Assembly: GCF_000196675.2 (NCBI RefSeq)
Contig: NC_015312.1
Location: 1,798,001-1,862,000, forward strand
DNA length: 64,000 bases
Direction: 5' to 3'
From: Pseudonocardia benzenivorans CB1190
GTDB taxonomy: Bacteria > Actinomycetota > Actinomycetes > Mycobacteriales > Pseudonocardiaceae
The notes beneath the pieces are model-generated. The model did no database searches. It was not told the origin of the DNA and saw only the letters and a list, made by a program, of their open reading frames with translations. Both the position numbers and the translations under genes were made by a program. Of this stretch, positions 32,131 to 40,689 are shown one piece after another. The stretch's first letter is position 1. Each line of letters starts with the position of its first letter.

Positions 32131-34152
32131 TCAGTCGCCCACCTGCGCGGGCCCCCGCAGCAGCAGCACCGACCGCGGCGGCAGCGTGATCGTCGTGCCC
32201 CCCGGCAGCAGCCTGCCCGACACCGGACGGCCCGTCGCCCGGGTCGAGTCGAGCACCGGCCGGAACGGGCCCACCTTCGGCAGCGTGCACGCCACCGCGG
32301 CGCCACCGGCGTGCAGGAGCAGCAGGCTGTCGCCGACGTGCACACCGATCGTGCAGGCACCGAAGTCGTGCCAGTCCTGCTCGGTCATCAGCCGTCCCGA
32401 CGGGTGCCACCACGCGGCCTCCTCGTCGGCCAGCCAGCGGTCACGGCGCAGGTCCGCGTGCGCCCGGCGCAGCGCGGTCACGCGCGAGGTGAACTCGGTG
32501 AGGTTCTCGGCGTCGGGGTCCGGCGTCCAGTCGACCCACGACGTCTCGTCGTCGAGGCAGTAGGCGTTGTTGTTGCCGCGCTGGGTGCGCCAGCGCTCGT
32601 CGCCGGCGACGAGCATCGGGGTCCCGATGGACAGCAGCGTCGTCGCGAGCATCGCCCGCGCCGTCGACAGCCGGCGTTCCGCGATCACCGGGGAGGTCGT
32701 CGGGCCCTCGACGCCGAAGTTCTGCGAGCGGTTGTCGTCGGTGCCGTCGCGGTTGGCCTCGCCGTTGGCCTCGTTGTGCTTGCGTTCGTAGGAGACCAGG
32801 TCGCGCAGGGTGAACCCGTCGTGGGCGGTGACGAAGTTGACCGACGCCCACGGCCGCCGCCCCGACAGCGCGTAGATGTCCGAGCTGCCCGTCAGCCGCG
32901 ACGCCACCTCGCCGATCAGGCCGTGGCCGCGCCAGAAGTCGCGCACGGCGTCGCGGTAGCGGCCGTTCCACTCCGACCAGGCCACGCCGAACCCGCCGAC
33001 GCGGTACCCCTCGCCGGTCGCGTCCCACGGCTCGGCGATCAGCTTCGTCGTGGACAGCACGGGATCGACGGCGATGGCGGTGAGCAGCGAGGCGTTGGGG
33101 TCGAAGCCGCCCGAGCGCGGCCGGCCGAGCACCGAGGCGAGGTCGATGCGGAAGCCGTCGACGCCGTAGGCGGTCACCCAGTGCCGCAACGCGTCGCACA
33201 CGAGCCGGATGACGGTCGGCGACCCGGAGTCCAGGGTGTTGCCGGTGCCGGTGATGTCGGCGTCGTGCCCGTTGCCGCCGAGGGAGTAGTAGGCCCGGGC
33301 GTCGAGACCGCGGTAGGACAGCGTGCTGCCGCCGACCCCGCCCTCGCAGGTGTGGTTGGGGACCATGTCGAGGATGACCTCGATGCCCGCCGCGTGCAGC
33401 GCGTCGACCATCGTGACGAACTCGGTGACCTCCGCGCCCGGGACGCTCGCGTAGCCCGCGTGCGGGGCCATGAAACCGAGCGTCGAGTAGCCCCAGTAGT
33501 TGGGCGCGCCGCGCTCCAGCAGCGGCGGCTCGTCGGCGATCGAGGCGACGGGCAGCAGCTCGACGGCCGTGGTCCCGATCCGCTTGAGGTGCGCGATCAC
33601 GGCCGGGTGAGCCAGCCCGAGGTAGGTGCCGCGCTGCTCCGGCGGCACCTCGGGGTGCAGCCGGGTGAACCCGCGGACGTGCAGCTCGGTGATCACCGTG
33701 TCCGACCACGGCAGGTCGGGCCGCGGCCGGGACGGTCCCTCCGGCGGCGCGGTGACGACCGACAGCGGGACGTGGCCCAGCGAGTCGACGGTGTCGGGCG
33801 GGCCCGTCATCGGGTCGCCCGCCCAGCCCCGCGCCGCCCGCACGTCGGTCACCCGGCCGGTGATCTGCCGCGAGTAGGGGTCGACGAGGATCTTCGCCGG
33901 GTTCGACCGGGTGCCCTCCCAGGGCCGGTACGGGCCGTGCACCCGGTAGCCGTAGCGCTGGCCGGGCCGCACGCCCGGGATCGTGCCGTGCCAGACCCCG
34001 AAGGTCCGTTCGGTGAGCTCGACGCGCCGCTCGGTCAGCGCGTCGTCGGGCCCGTCGACGAGGCACACCTCGACGACCTCCGCGCTGGTCGACGCGACCG
34101 CGAAGCGGACGGCGTCGCCGTCGACATGGGCACCCAACGGGAAGACCGGCAC
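32131..34152 (-). CDS. glgX: Glycogen debranching enzyme GlgX-type (GH13 isoamylase)
   Basis: A 673-residue isoamylase-type enzyme that hydrolyses alpha-1,6 branch points of phosphorylase-trimmed glycogen. The N-terminal CBM48 domain has GTIPGVRPGQRYGYRVHGPY and NPAKILVDPYSR; the barrel carries the nucleophile in VDGFRIDLASVLGR, the acid/base in KLIAEPWDATGEGY and the third acid in VTAHDGFTLRDLVSY. NEANGEANRDGTDDNRSQN is a strong GlgX/TreX mark. It is 20 bases from, and divergent to, the ABC ATPase gene. It acts with GlgP. Confidence 0.95.
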   Translation of the reverse strand: MPVFPLGAHVDGDAVRFAVASTSAEVVEVCLVDGPDDALTERRVELTERTFGVWHGTIPGVRPGQRYGYRVHGPYRPWEGTRSNPAKILVDPYSRQITGRVTDVRAARGWAGDPMTGPPDTVDSLGHVPLSVVTAPPEGPSRPRPDLPWSDTVITELHVRGFTRLHPEVPPEQRGTYLGLAHPAVIAHLKRIGTTAVELLPVASIADEPPLLERGAPNYWGYSTLGFMAPHAGYASVPGAEVTEFVTMVDALHAAGIEVILDMVPNHTCEGGVGGSTLSYRGLDARAYYSLGGNGHDADITGTGNTLDSGSPTVIRLVCDALRHWVTAYGVDGFRIDLASVLGRPRSGGFDPNASLLTAIAVDPVLSTTKLIAEPWDATGEGYRVGGFGVAWSEWNGRYRDAVRDFWRGHGLIGEVASRLTGSSDIYALSGRRPWASVNFVTAHDGFTLRDLVSYERKHNEANGEANRDGTDDNRSQNFGVEGPTTSPVIAERRLSTARAMLATTLLSIGTPMLVAGDERWRTQRGNNNAYCLDDETSWVDWTPDPDAENLTEFTSRVTALRRAHADLRRDRWLADEEAAWWHPSGRLMTEQDWHDFGACTIGVHVGDSLLLLHAGGAAVACTLPKVGPFRPVLDSTRATGRPVSGRLLPGGTTITLPPRSVLLLRGPAQVGD

Positions 34153-34172
34153 GATCGGCGAGGATAGGGCCC

Positions 34173-35030
34173 GTGGACCGGTCCGGAACGTTGCCTGAGT
34201 CGTCCGTCACCGACCCCGGGGAGGCGCGCACGCCCGAACGCGACCTCACCGACGTGGTCGTCGCGATGGACGGGGTCACGGTGCGCCGCAACGGGACGAC
34301 GCTCGTCTCGGCGATCGACTGGACGGTCGAGCTCGACGAGCGCTGGGTCGTGCTGGGTCCCAACGGCGCCGGGAAGACGACCTTGCTGCGCATGGCCTCG
34401 GCGGAGCTGCACCCCACCGAGGGAGTGGTGCACGTCCTCGGCGAACGGCTCGGGCGTGTCAACGTGTTCGAGCTGCGGCCGCGGATCGGGGTCTCGTCGG
34501 CGACGCTGGGCCTGCAGGTGCCGGGCGACGAGGTGCTGCGCGACGTCGTCGTCAGCGCCGGGTACGGCGTGTTCGGCCGCTGGCGCGAGACCTACGACGG
34601 CATGGACACCGAGCGGGCGGACGCGCTGCTCGACGCGCTGGGCGTCGGGAAGCTCGCCGACCGCGAGTGGCGGACGCTGTCCGAGGGCGAGCGCAAGCGC
34701 ACGCTGATCGCCCGCGCGCTCATGACCGACCCCGAGCTGCTGCTGCTCGACGAGCCCGCCGCGGGTCTCGACCTCGGCGGCCGGGAGGACCTCGTCGGCC
34801 GGCTCGCGACGCTGGCCGCCGACCCCGACGCGCCGACGTCGATCCTGGTCACCCACCACGTCGAGGAGATCCCCCGCGGCTACAGCCACGGCCTGCTGCT
34901 GCGGGAGGGCCGGGTCGTGGCCGCCGGGCTGCTCGACGACGTGCTCACCGACGAGAACCTCACCGAGACCTTCGGCCTGCCGCTCGCGGTCCAGCGTCGT
35001 CGCGGGCGGTACACGGCCTGGCTGCGGTGA
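34173..35030 (+). CDS. Orphan ABC transporter ATP-binding protein
   Basis: A 285-residue ABC ATPase: Walker A GPNGAGKTT, signature LSEGERKRTLIARAL, Walker B LLLLDEPAAGLD and switch His in LVTHHVEE. The phrase ERWVVLGPNGAGKTTLLRM resembles ModF/Rv2326-like single ATPases. No permease or binding protein is adjacent, so its partners are unknown. The start is GTG 34173, which leaves a 30-residue leader before the ABC fold. It precedes the crotonase gene by 67 bases. Confidence 0.85.
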   Translation: MDRSGTLPESSVTDPGEARTPERDLTDVVVAMDGVTVRRNGTTLVSAIDWTVELDERWVVLGPNGAGKTTLLRMASAELHPTEGVVHVLGERLGRVNVFELRPRIGVSSATLGLQVPGDEVLRDVVVSAGYGVFGRWRETYDGMDTERADALLDALGVGKLADREWRTLSEGERKRTLIARALMTDPELLLLDEPAAGLDLGGREDLVGRLATLAADPDAPTSILVTHHVEEIPRGYSHGLLLREGRVVAAGLLDDVLTDENLTETFGLPLAVQRRRGRYTAWLR

Positions 35031-35097
35031 CCCCCGGCCCTGGCCCGTGGCGTGCGTCTCCAGCCGGATGACCGTGACCCGGGTTAGGGTCCCGGGC

Positions 35098-35877
35098 GTG
35101 ACGGAGTTCGTGAGCCTCGAGGTCGACAACGGTGTGGGCACGATCCGGCTGGCGCGGCCGCCGATGAACGCCCTGAGCAGGCAGGTCCAGGAAGAGCTGC
35201 TGCAGGTCTCCACGGAGGCCGCGACGCGCGACGACGTGCGCGCCGTCGTCGTCTACGGCGGTGAGAAGACCTTCGCGGCGGGTGCCGACGTCAAGGAGAT
35301 GGCGGCGATGTCCTACTCGGACATGGCCCCGGTGGCGCGGCGGCTCTCCGCGGGCCTCGGCTCGATCTCGACGATCCCCAAGCCGACGGTCGCGGCCGTC
35401 ACCGGCTACGCGCTGGGCGGCGGGCTGGAGGTCGTCCTCGGTGCCGACCGGCGCATCGCGGGCGACAACGCCAAGCTCGGCTTCCCCGAGATCCTGCTCG
35501 GCATCTTCCCCGGCGGCGGCGGCACCCAGCGGCTCGCGCGGCTGATCGGTCCGGCGCGTGCCAAGGACCTGATCTACACGGGCCGGTTCGTCGACGCCCA
35601 GGAGGCGTTGTCGATCGGGCTGGTCGACGAGGTCGTCCCCGCCGACGACGTCTACACCCGTGCCGTCGAGTACGCCGCGCAGTTCGCGAACGGCCCGGCG
35701 CTGGCCTACGCGGCGGCGAAGAAGGCCATCGACGGCGGCCTCGACACCGACCTGCGCACCGGCCTCGACATCGAGTCCGAGCTGTTCGCGAGCCTGTTCG
35801 CCAGCGAGGACCGGACGGCGGGCATGCAGTCGTTCATCGAGAACGGCCCCGGCAAGGCGACGTTCACGGGCCGCTGA
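35098..35877 (+). CDS. Enoyl-CoA hydratase/isomerase (crotonase family)
   Basis: A 259-residue crotonase-fold enzyme. Both catalytic glutamates of true hydratases are present with the canonical 20-residue spacing: Glu111 in GGGLEVVLGAD and Glu131 in FPEILLGIFPG. The oxyanion-hole segments are AAGADVKEM and ALGGGLE. It should hydrate 2-enoyl-CoA in beta-oxidation; the substrate chain length is unknown. GTG 35098 is chosen as the start (TEFVSLEVDNGVGTIRLARP begins the fold). A half-copy of the window's palindromic repeat tail, CCACTCACGAGG, follows the stop. Confidence 0.9.
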   Translation: MTEFVSLEVDNGVGTIRLARPPMNALSRQVQEELLQVSTEAATRDDVRAVVVYGGEKTFAAGADVKEMAAMSYSDMAPVARRLSAGLGSISTIPKPTVAAVTGYALGGGLEVVLGADRRIAGDNAKLGFPEILLGIFPGGGGTQRLARLIGPARAKDLIYTGRFVDAQEALSIGLVDEVVPADDVYTRAVEYAAQFANGPALAYAAAKKAIDGGLDTDLRTGLDIESELFASLFASEDRTAGMQSFIENGPGKATFTGR

Positions 35878-35911
35878 CCCCCACTCACGAGGTTCTCTAC
35901 GCTCGGTTCCC

Positions 35912-36868
35912 ATGAGCCCGGATCCCGAGCCCCGCCCGCACCCGACGGCCGCGGAGGTCGAGGCCGCGCGTCGCGATCCCAAGCTCGCCAACGCGCTCTA
36001 CCACGACTGGGAGGCCGGCTCCTACGACGAGAAGTGGTCGATCTCCTACGACGAGCGCTGCATCGACTACGCCGCGGGGCGGTTCCGGCACGCCGCGGGA
36101 GACGCGGACTGGCCGTACGAGCGCGCGCTCGAGCTCGGCTGCGGCACCGGCTTCTTCCTGCTCAACCTGATGCAGGCCGGGCTCGCCACCCACGGCTCGG
36201 TCACCGACCTCTCGCCGGGCATGGTCGAGGCCGCGCTGCGCAACGCCGAGGGCCTGGGCCTGCCCGTCGACGGCCGCGTCGCCGACGCCGAACGCATCCC
36301 CTACGACGACGCGACGTTCGACGTCGTCGTCGGGCACGCCGTACTGCACCACATCCCGGACGTCGGGACGGCGCTGCGCGAGGTGCTGCGGGTCCTGAGG
36401 CCGGGTGGGCGGTTCGTGTTCGCGGGGGAACCGACGAAGATCGGCGACTTCTACGCCCGCCGCCTCGGGATGCTCACGTGGAAGGCGACGACGACGCTGA
36501 CCCGGCTGCCGGGGCTGCAGGGGTGGCGGCGGCCGCAGGCCGAGCTCGACGAGTCGTCGCGCGCCGCGGCGCTGGAGGCCGTCGTCGACCAGCACGTCTT
36601 CGACCCGTCCGAGCTGGAGCGCGTCGCGAACGCGGCCGGCGCCGCCGACGTGCGCGTCGTGACCGAGGAGTTCACCGCCGCCATGCTCGGCTGGCCGGTG
36701 CGCACGTTCGAGGCCGCGGTGCCCACCGAGAGACTGGGCTGGGGGTGGGCGATGTTCGCCTACCGTGGCTGGCAGCGGCTGTCCTGGCTCGACGAGAACG
36801 TCCTCTCCCGGGTCGTGCCGCGCGCCTGGTTCTACAACGCGCTGGTGACGGGGACCCGGCCTGCGTAG
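35912..36868 (+). CDS. Class I SAM-dependent methyltransferase
   Basis: A 318-residue methyltransferase. The SAM-binding motif I is ALELGCGTGFFLLNL, followed by the acidic strand-2 end SVTDLSPGMVEAA and motif DVVVGHAVLHHIPDV. The C-terminal third (from about residue 185) is an additional helical region with RLPGLQGWRRPQAELDE. Such proteins with a UbiE-like core act on lipids, quinones or small molecules; I cannot name the substrate. It starts at ATG 35912, 34 bases after the crotonase. Confidence 0.83.
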   Translation: MSPDPEPRPHPTAAEVEAARRDPKLANALYHDWEAGSYDEKWSISYDERCIDYAAGRFRHAAGDADWPYERALELGCGTGFFLLNLMQAGLATHGSVTDLSPGMVEAALRNAEGLGLPVDGRVADAERIPYDDATFDVVVGHAVLHHIPDVGTALREVLRVLRPGGRFVFAGEPTKIGDFYARRLGMLTWKATTTLTRLPGLQGWRRPQAELDESSRAAALEAVVDQHVFDPSELERVANAAGAADVRVVTEEFTAAMLGWPVRTFEAAVPTERLGWGWAMFAYRGWQRLSWLDENVLSRVVPRAWFYNALVTGTRPA

Positions 36869-36912
36869 ACGTACGGATCCGGGCGCCCGGTCGCACCGGG
36901 CAGGATGGCGGC

Positions 36913-38052
36913 ATGGATCGCCCGCTCGAGCCGCTGTGGCGGGGCCTGCTGGTCTACCGCGTGCTGACGCTCGTCAGCACGTCGGTGTTCGTCCTGGTGT
37001 CGTTGCGCGAGTACGCACATCCCCTCGGCGCGGGTCTCGTCGTCGCGGTCATGGTGGTGTGGACGGTCGTCACCGGGTTCGCGTACTTCCCGCGCCGTGA
37101 CGGTCCCGACCGGCGCGGCACCGTCGCGGCGGTCGACCTGGTCGTCACCGCCGGGGTGATGCTGACGACGCCGGTCGTGCAGAGCCCGGCCCAGCTCGCG
37201 GGCGACACCCCGCTGATGGGCTCGATCTGGACGCCCGGTGCCGCGCTGGCGCTGGCCATCGCGTTCGGGCTGCGGGGCGGGCTGGTCGGGGCGCTCGTCG
37301 TCGCGGCGGCCCTGGTGGCGGTCACGCTGACGTCGGGCCCGATGACGCTGGTCGACCTCGCCGACGTCCAGCTGCTGGTCCTCGCCGGGCTGACCGTCGG
37401 GTTCTGCTCGGGTGTGCTGCGCCGCTCGGCGGAGCGGGTCCGGGCCGCGGTCGCCGAGCAGGCGGCGGCGACCGAGCGGGAACGCCTGGCGCGCAGCATC
37501 CACGACGGTGTCCTGCAGGTCCTCGCGCACGTCCGCAGGCGGGGTGCCGAGCTCGGCGGGGGCGCCGGTGAGCTCGGGACGCTGGCGGGGGAGCAGGAGG
37601 TCGCGCTGCGGACGCTGCTCACCAGCGGGACCGCGGCCGTCGACGGCGGTGGCCGTCGCGACCTGGCCGCCGCGCTGCGGACGCTGGCGTCGACACGGGT
37701 GAGCGTCTCCGCGCCCGCGCACCCCCTCGACCTGCCGGCCCGCGTCGTCGACGACCTCCTCGGCGTGGTCGGGGCGGCACTCGCGAACACTGCCGTCCAC
37801 GTCGGGGTCGACGCGCCCGCCTGGGTGTTCGTCGAGGACCTGGGCGACGAGGTGGAGATCAGCGTCCGTGACGAGGGCCCCGGCATCCCCGACGGCAGGC
37901 TCGCCGAGGCCGAGGCGCAGGGCCGGCTGGGGGTCGCCGCGTCGATGCGGGGGCGGGTACGCGACCTGGGCGGCACGATCGCCTGCGACACGGCCGTCGA
38001 CCGGGGCACGGAGTGGATCATCAGGGTGCCCAGGGAGGTGGCGACCGCATGA
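36913..38052 (+). CDS. Two-component sensor histidine kinase (NarL-pair type)
   Basis: A 379-residue membrane kinase. Five or six hydrophobic segments span about residues 10-165. The HisKA_3 dimerisation box has the phospho-acceptor His197 in RSIHDGVLQVL, and the ATPase domain carries ALANTAVHVGVD and DEGPGIPDG. It resembles the MacS-type kinases annotated in actinobacteria; the signal is unknown. The stop codon overlaps the start of the response regulator as ATGA, so the two are co-translated. Confidence 0.88.
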   Translation: MDRPLEPLWRGLLVYRVLTLVSTSVFVLVSLREYAHPLGAGLVVAVMVVWTVVTGFAYFPRRDGPDRRGTVAAVDLVVTAGVMLTTPVVQSPAQLAGDTPLMGSIWTPGAALALAIAFGLRGGLVGALVVAAALVAVTLTSGPMTLVDLADVQLLVLAGLTVGFCSGVLRRSAERVRAAVAEQAAATERERLARSIHDGVLQVLAHVRRRGAELGGGAGELGTLAGEQEVALRTLLTSGTAAVDGGGRRDLAAALRTLASTRVSVSAPAHPLDLPARVVDDLLGVVGAALANTAVHVGVDAPAWVFVEDLGDEVEISVRDEGPGIPDGRLAEAEAQGRLGVAASMRGRVRDLGGTIACDTAVDRGTEWIIRVPREVATA

Positions 38053-38708
38053 CGGTGTCCGTGATGGTGGTCGACGACCACCCCATCTGGCGTGAAGGGG
38101 TGGCCCGTGATCTGGACGAACGCGGTCTCGACGTCGTCGCGACCGCCGCCGACGCCGATGCCGCCGTGCGCATCGCCCGCGCGGTCCGCCCGCAGGTCGT
38201 GCTCATGGATCTCAACCTCGGCGGGACCTCGGGCGTCGACGCCATCCGCGGGATCGTCGACGCCCTGCCCGACACCCGGATCCTGGTCCTGTCGGCCAGC
38301 GGTGAGCACACCGACGTGCTGGAGGCGGTCAAGGCGGGCGCGACCGGGTACCTGGTGAAGTCCGCCGGCGCCGATGAGCTGCTCGACGCCGTGCGCCGCA
38401 CCGCCGACGGCTATCCGGTCTTCACGCCGGGACTCGCAGGCCTCGTGCTGGGGGAGTACCGCAGGCTGGCCGACGAGCCGGCCCGGCGCCCGGCGGGCGA
38501 TCCGGCCGTGCCCGCGCTGACCGAGCGGGAGACCGGCGTCCTGCGGCTGGTCGCGAAGGGGCTCACGGCTCGCGCGATCGGCGAGCGGCTCGGCCTCTCG
38601 CACCGCACCGTCGAGAGCCACGTGCAGAACACGCTGCGCAAGCTCCAGCTGCACAACCGCGCCCAGCTCGTCCGGTACGCCATCGAGCAGGGTCTCGACG
38701 AGGCGTGA
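38049..38708 (+). CDS. NarL/FixJ-family response regulator
   Basis: A 219-residue regulator with a complete receiver: acidic pair Asp9-Asp10 (VVDDHP), phospho-acceptor Asp54 (VLMDLNLGG) and Lys104 (YLVKSAG). The C-terminal LuxR helix-turn-helix reads TERETGVLRLVAKGLTARAI followed by LGLSHRTVESHVQNTLRKL. Its start overlaps the kinase stop by four bases. It is probably phosphorylated by that kinase and may control this cluster. Confidence 0.93.
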   Translation: MTVSVMVVDDHPIWREGVARDLDERGLDVVATAADADAAVRIARAVRPQVVLMDLNLGGTSGVDAIRGIVDALPDTRILVLSASGEHTDVLEAVKAGATGYLVKSAGADELLDAVRRTADGYPVFTPGLAGLVLGEYRRLADEPARRPAGDPAVPALTERETGVLRLVAKGLTARAIGERLGLSHRTVESHVQNTLRKLQLHNRAQLVRYAIEQGLDEA

Positions 38709-38857
38709 CGCTCGGTGGCCGGTGGCCGCCGCCCGGGTGATCGTGCGCGCCGTCGGGTGATCGGGCGCCGAACGGTCCGGGTGCCCGTGCAGCAGATGCG
38801 AAGATCCGGCGGAGCACCGCGGCGTCGGCAGGCTGGTGCGAGCTGGTAGGGGGCGGG

Positions 38858-39478
38858 ATGTCGGCGCGTGTGGTGGTCGTCGCGCCCGTCGACGTCGCGG
38901 CCCGGCTGGCCGCGGCACTCGGAGCGGCCGGCCTGCCCGTCGAGGGCCGTGGGCCCGATCCGGCGACCGTGCCGCCCCGCGGCGACGTGGTTGTGGTCGT
39001 CGACGTCGGTCTCGACGACGCCGCGCCCGTCGGCGCACCACCCGTCGTCGACACGGTGCTGGAGGCCGCGCCCGGGGCGGCGGTGCTCGCCGTCGCCGCC
39101 GACGTCGTGCCCGGGCAGGTGCTCGCGGCGCTGCGCGCGGGGGCGTCGGGGTTCCTGTGCCGCGACACCGACGGGTTCGCCCTGGCCGACGCGGTCCGCC
39201 GGGTCGCCGCCGGTGACGTCGTCTTCGGCCCCGGTATCGCCGACCTCGTCCTCGACGCCCATGGCGCGGGCGCGTCCGCCGGGCCCGTGGTGCTCACCGA
39301 GCGCGAGGCCGACGTCGTGCGGCTCGTCGTGGACGGCCTGACGGCCAGGCAGATCGGGGTGCGGCTGGTGCTGTCGCCGCGGACGGTCGAGAACCACGTG
39401 CAGCGCATCCAGCGCAAGCTCGGCGTCAGCGGCCGGGCGGCGATGGTGCGCTTCGCGATCGAGAACGGGCTCGCCTGA
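38858..39478 (+). CDS. LuxR-type regulator with degenerate receiver domain
   Basis: A 206-residue protein of the same architecture as the preceding response regulator, and probably an old paralogue. The C-terminal DNA-binding domain is intact (TEREADVVRLVVDGLTARQI, LSPRTVENHVQRIQRKL). The receiver is not: the acidic pair is replaced by Ala9-Pro10 (VVVVAPVDV) and the conserved Lys is lost at FLCRDTDG, though Asp49 (VVVVVDVGL) remains. It is unlikely to be switched by ordinary phosphorylation and may respond to a ligand or partner. It starts 149 bases after the previous gene, at ATG 38858 with GGGGGCGGG upstream. Confidence 0.85.
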   Translation: MSARVVVVAPVDVAARLAAALGAAGLPVEGRGPDPATVPPRGDVVVVVDVGLDDAAPVGAPPVVDTVLEAAPGAAVLAVAADVVPGQVLAALRAGASGFLCRDTDGFALADAVRRVAAGDVVFGPGIADLVLDAHGAGASAGPVVLTEREADVVRLVVDGLTARQIGVRLVLSPRTVENHVQRIQRKLGVSGRAAMVRFAIENGLA

Positions 39479-39523
39479 CCGCGGCGCCGGCGGTGCCGGT
39501 CCCGACGGCGTGTGCGATCCGGC

Positions 39524-39727
39524 TCACTCCGACCGCGTCGGCTCGCTCGCGGCCTCGTCGGCGACCTCCCGGCTCGCCGCCCCGCTCGTGCCCTCGTCGC
39601 CGTCCCCGCCGCCGACGACCGTGGTGACCGAGTCGTCGCCGTCGGAATGGGCGCCGGGGTCGACGACCGAGCCGTGCGGGCCCTCGTCGCCAGGGGCGTC
39701 GCCGGTGCGGGATCCGTTGTCCACCAT
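39524..39727 (-). CDS. Possible small acidic protein
   Basis: A 67-residue frame in the otherwise empty 387-base gap 39479-39865. The product is very acidic and low-complexity, rich in Asp, Gly, Glu and Ser (GAHSDGDDSVTTVVGGGDGD), with no recognised domain and probably disordered. The ribosome site is weak. It may be real, because third positions are strongly G/C, but it could equally be chance. Confidence 0.35.
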   Translation of the reverse strand: MVDNGSRTGDAPGDEGPHGSVVDPGAHSDGDDSVTTVVGGGDGDEGTSGAASREVADEAASEPTRSE

Positions 39728-39865
39728 GTCGCCGGCCTACCCGGGCCGGTGCCGCGGCACACTCCGTCCGTCGGACGCGCGCACCCGCACTGCTCGCGCC
39801 GGGGCCGCGGGCGACCATCAGGTTGCGCTCGGGCTCCGGTGTGCTCGCGCAATAGGGTCCCGGGC

Positions 39866-40639
39866 ATGACCAGCATGTGGGGGGCGCCGGTGTGGCGGCG
39901 CTGGGCCCGGCGCGGCGGCGACGACGAACAGGCGCGCTTCCTCACCCTGGCCTCGCTGCGCTGGGTCGTCCGGCACCGGGCATGGACGCCGTGGTACCTC
40001 GTCCGCTACGCGCGGCTGCTGCGCTTCCGGCTGGCCAACCCGCACGTCGTGCTGCGGGGCATGGTGTTCCTGGGGCGCCGGGTCGAGCTGCACGCGCGAC
40101 CCGGGTACGGACGCCTCGAGATCGGCCGCTGGGTGCACATCGGCGACGGCAACTCCATCCGCTGTCACGAGGGTTCGCTGCGCATCGGCGACAAGGTCGT
40201 CCTCGGCAAGGACAACACCGTCAACTGCTACCTCGACGTCGAGATCGGGGCGGCGACGATCGTCGCCGATTGGGTCTACGTCACCGACTTCGACCATCGC
40301 ACCGACGACGTCCACGTCCCGATCAAGGACCAGGGGATCGTCAAGTCGCCGGTGCGGATCGGGCCGGACTGCTGGCTCGGGGTGAAGTCGACGGTGTTGC
40401 GCGGCACCAGGATCGGCCGCGGCAGCGTGCTCGGGGCGCACGCCGTGGCGCGCGGGGAGATCCCGGCGTTCTCGGTCGCCGTCGGGACCCCGGCGCGGGT
40501 CGTGCGCGACCGCGTCGCCGACTACGAGGCCGCCGCCGCGCAGCGTGCCGCACTGGCCGACATCGCGCGCAAGACCGAGGCCGCGGTCCGCGAGCAGCTC
40601 GCGCAGACCCCCGAGCTGTCGCCGCCGACCGAGCCGTAG
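39866..40639 (+). CDS. Left-handed beta-helix (hexapeptide) acyltransferase
   Basis: A 257-residue acyltransferase. After an N-terminal helical part (LRWVVRHRAWTPWYLVRYAR), hexapeptide repeats run from about residue 80 to 215 (IGRWVHIGDGNSIRCHEG, LRIGDKVVLGKDNTV, RIGPDCWLGVKSTVLRGTRI), with the usual catalytic-loop His in DFDHRTDD. It is reminiscent of the mycobacterial acetyltransferase Rv3034c, which is encoded next to the Rv3030-Rv3032 methylglucose-lipopolysaccharide genes. Here an Rv3032-like glycosyltransferase lies 50 bases away, convergent. A role acylating a glycan is inferred from this context. Confidence 0.83.
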   Translation: MTSMWGAPVWRRWARRGGDDEQARFLTLASLRWVVRHRAWTPWYLVRYARLLRFRLANPHVVLRGMVFLGRRVELHARPGYGRLEIGRWVHIGDGNSIRCHEGSLRIGDKVVLGKDNTVNCYLDVEIGAATIVADWVYVTDFDHRTDDVHVPIKDQGIVKSPVRIGPDCWLGVKSTVLRGTRIGRGSVLGAHAVARGEIPAFSVAVGTPARVVRDRVADYEAAAAQRAALADIARKTEAAVREQLAQTPELSPPTEP

Positions 40640-40689
40640 CCGCCGTCGACGCCCCACCCGAACCCGGGACGAGCGGGGGCCTGCGCGTG

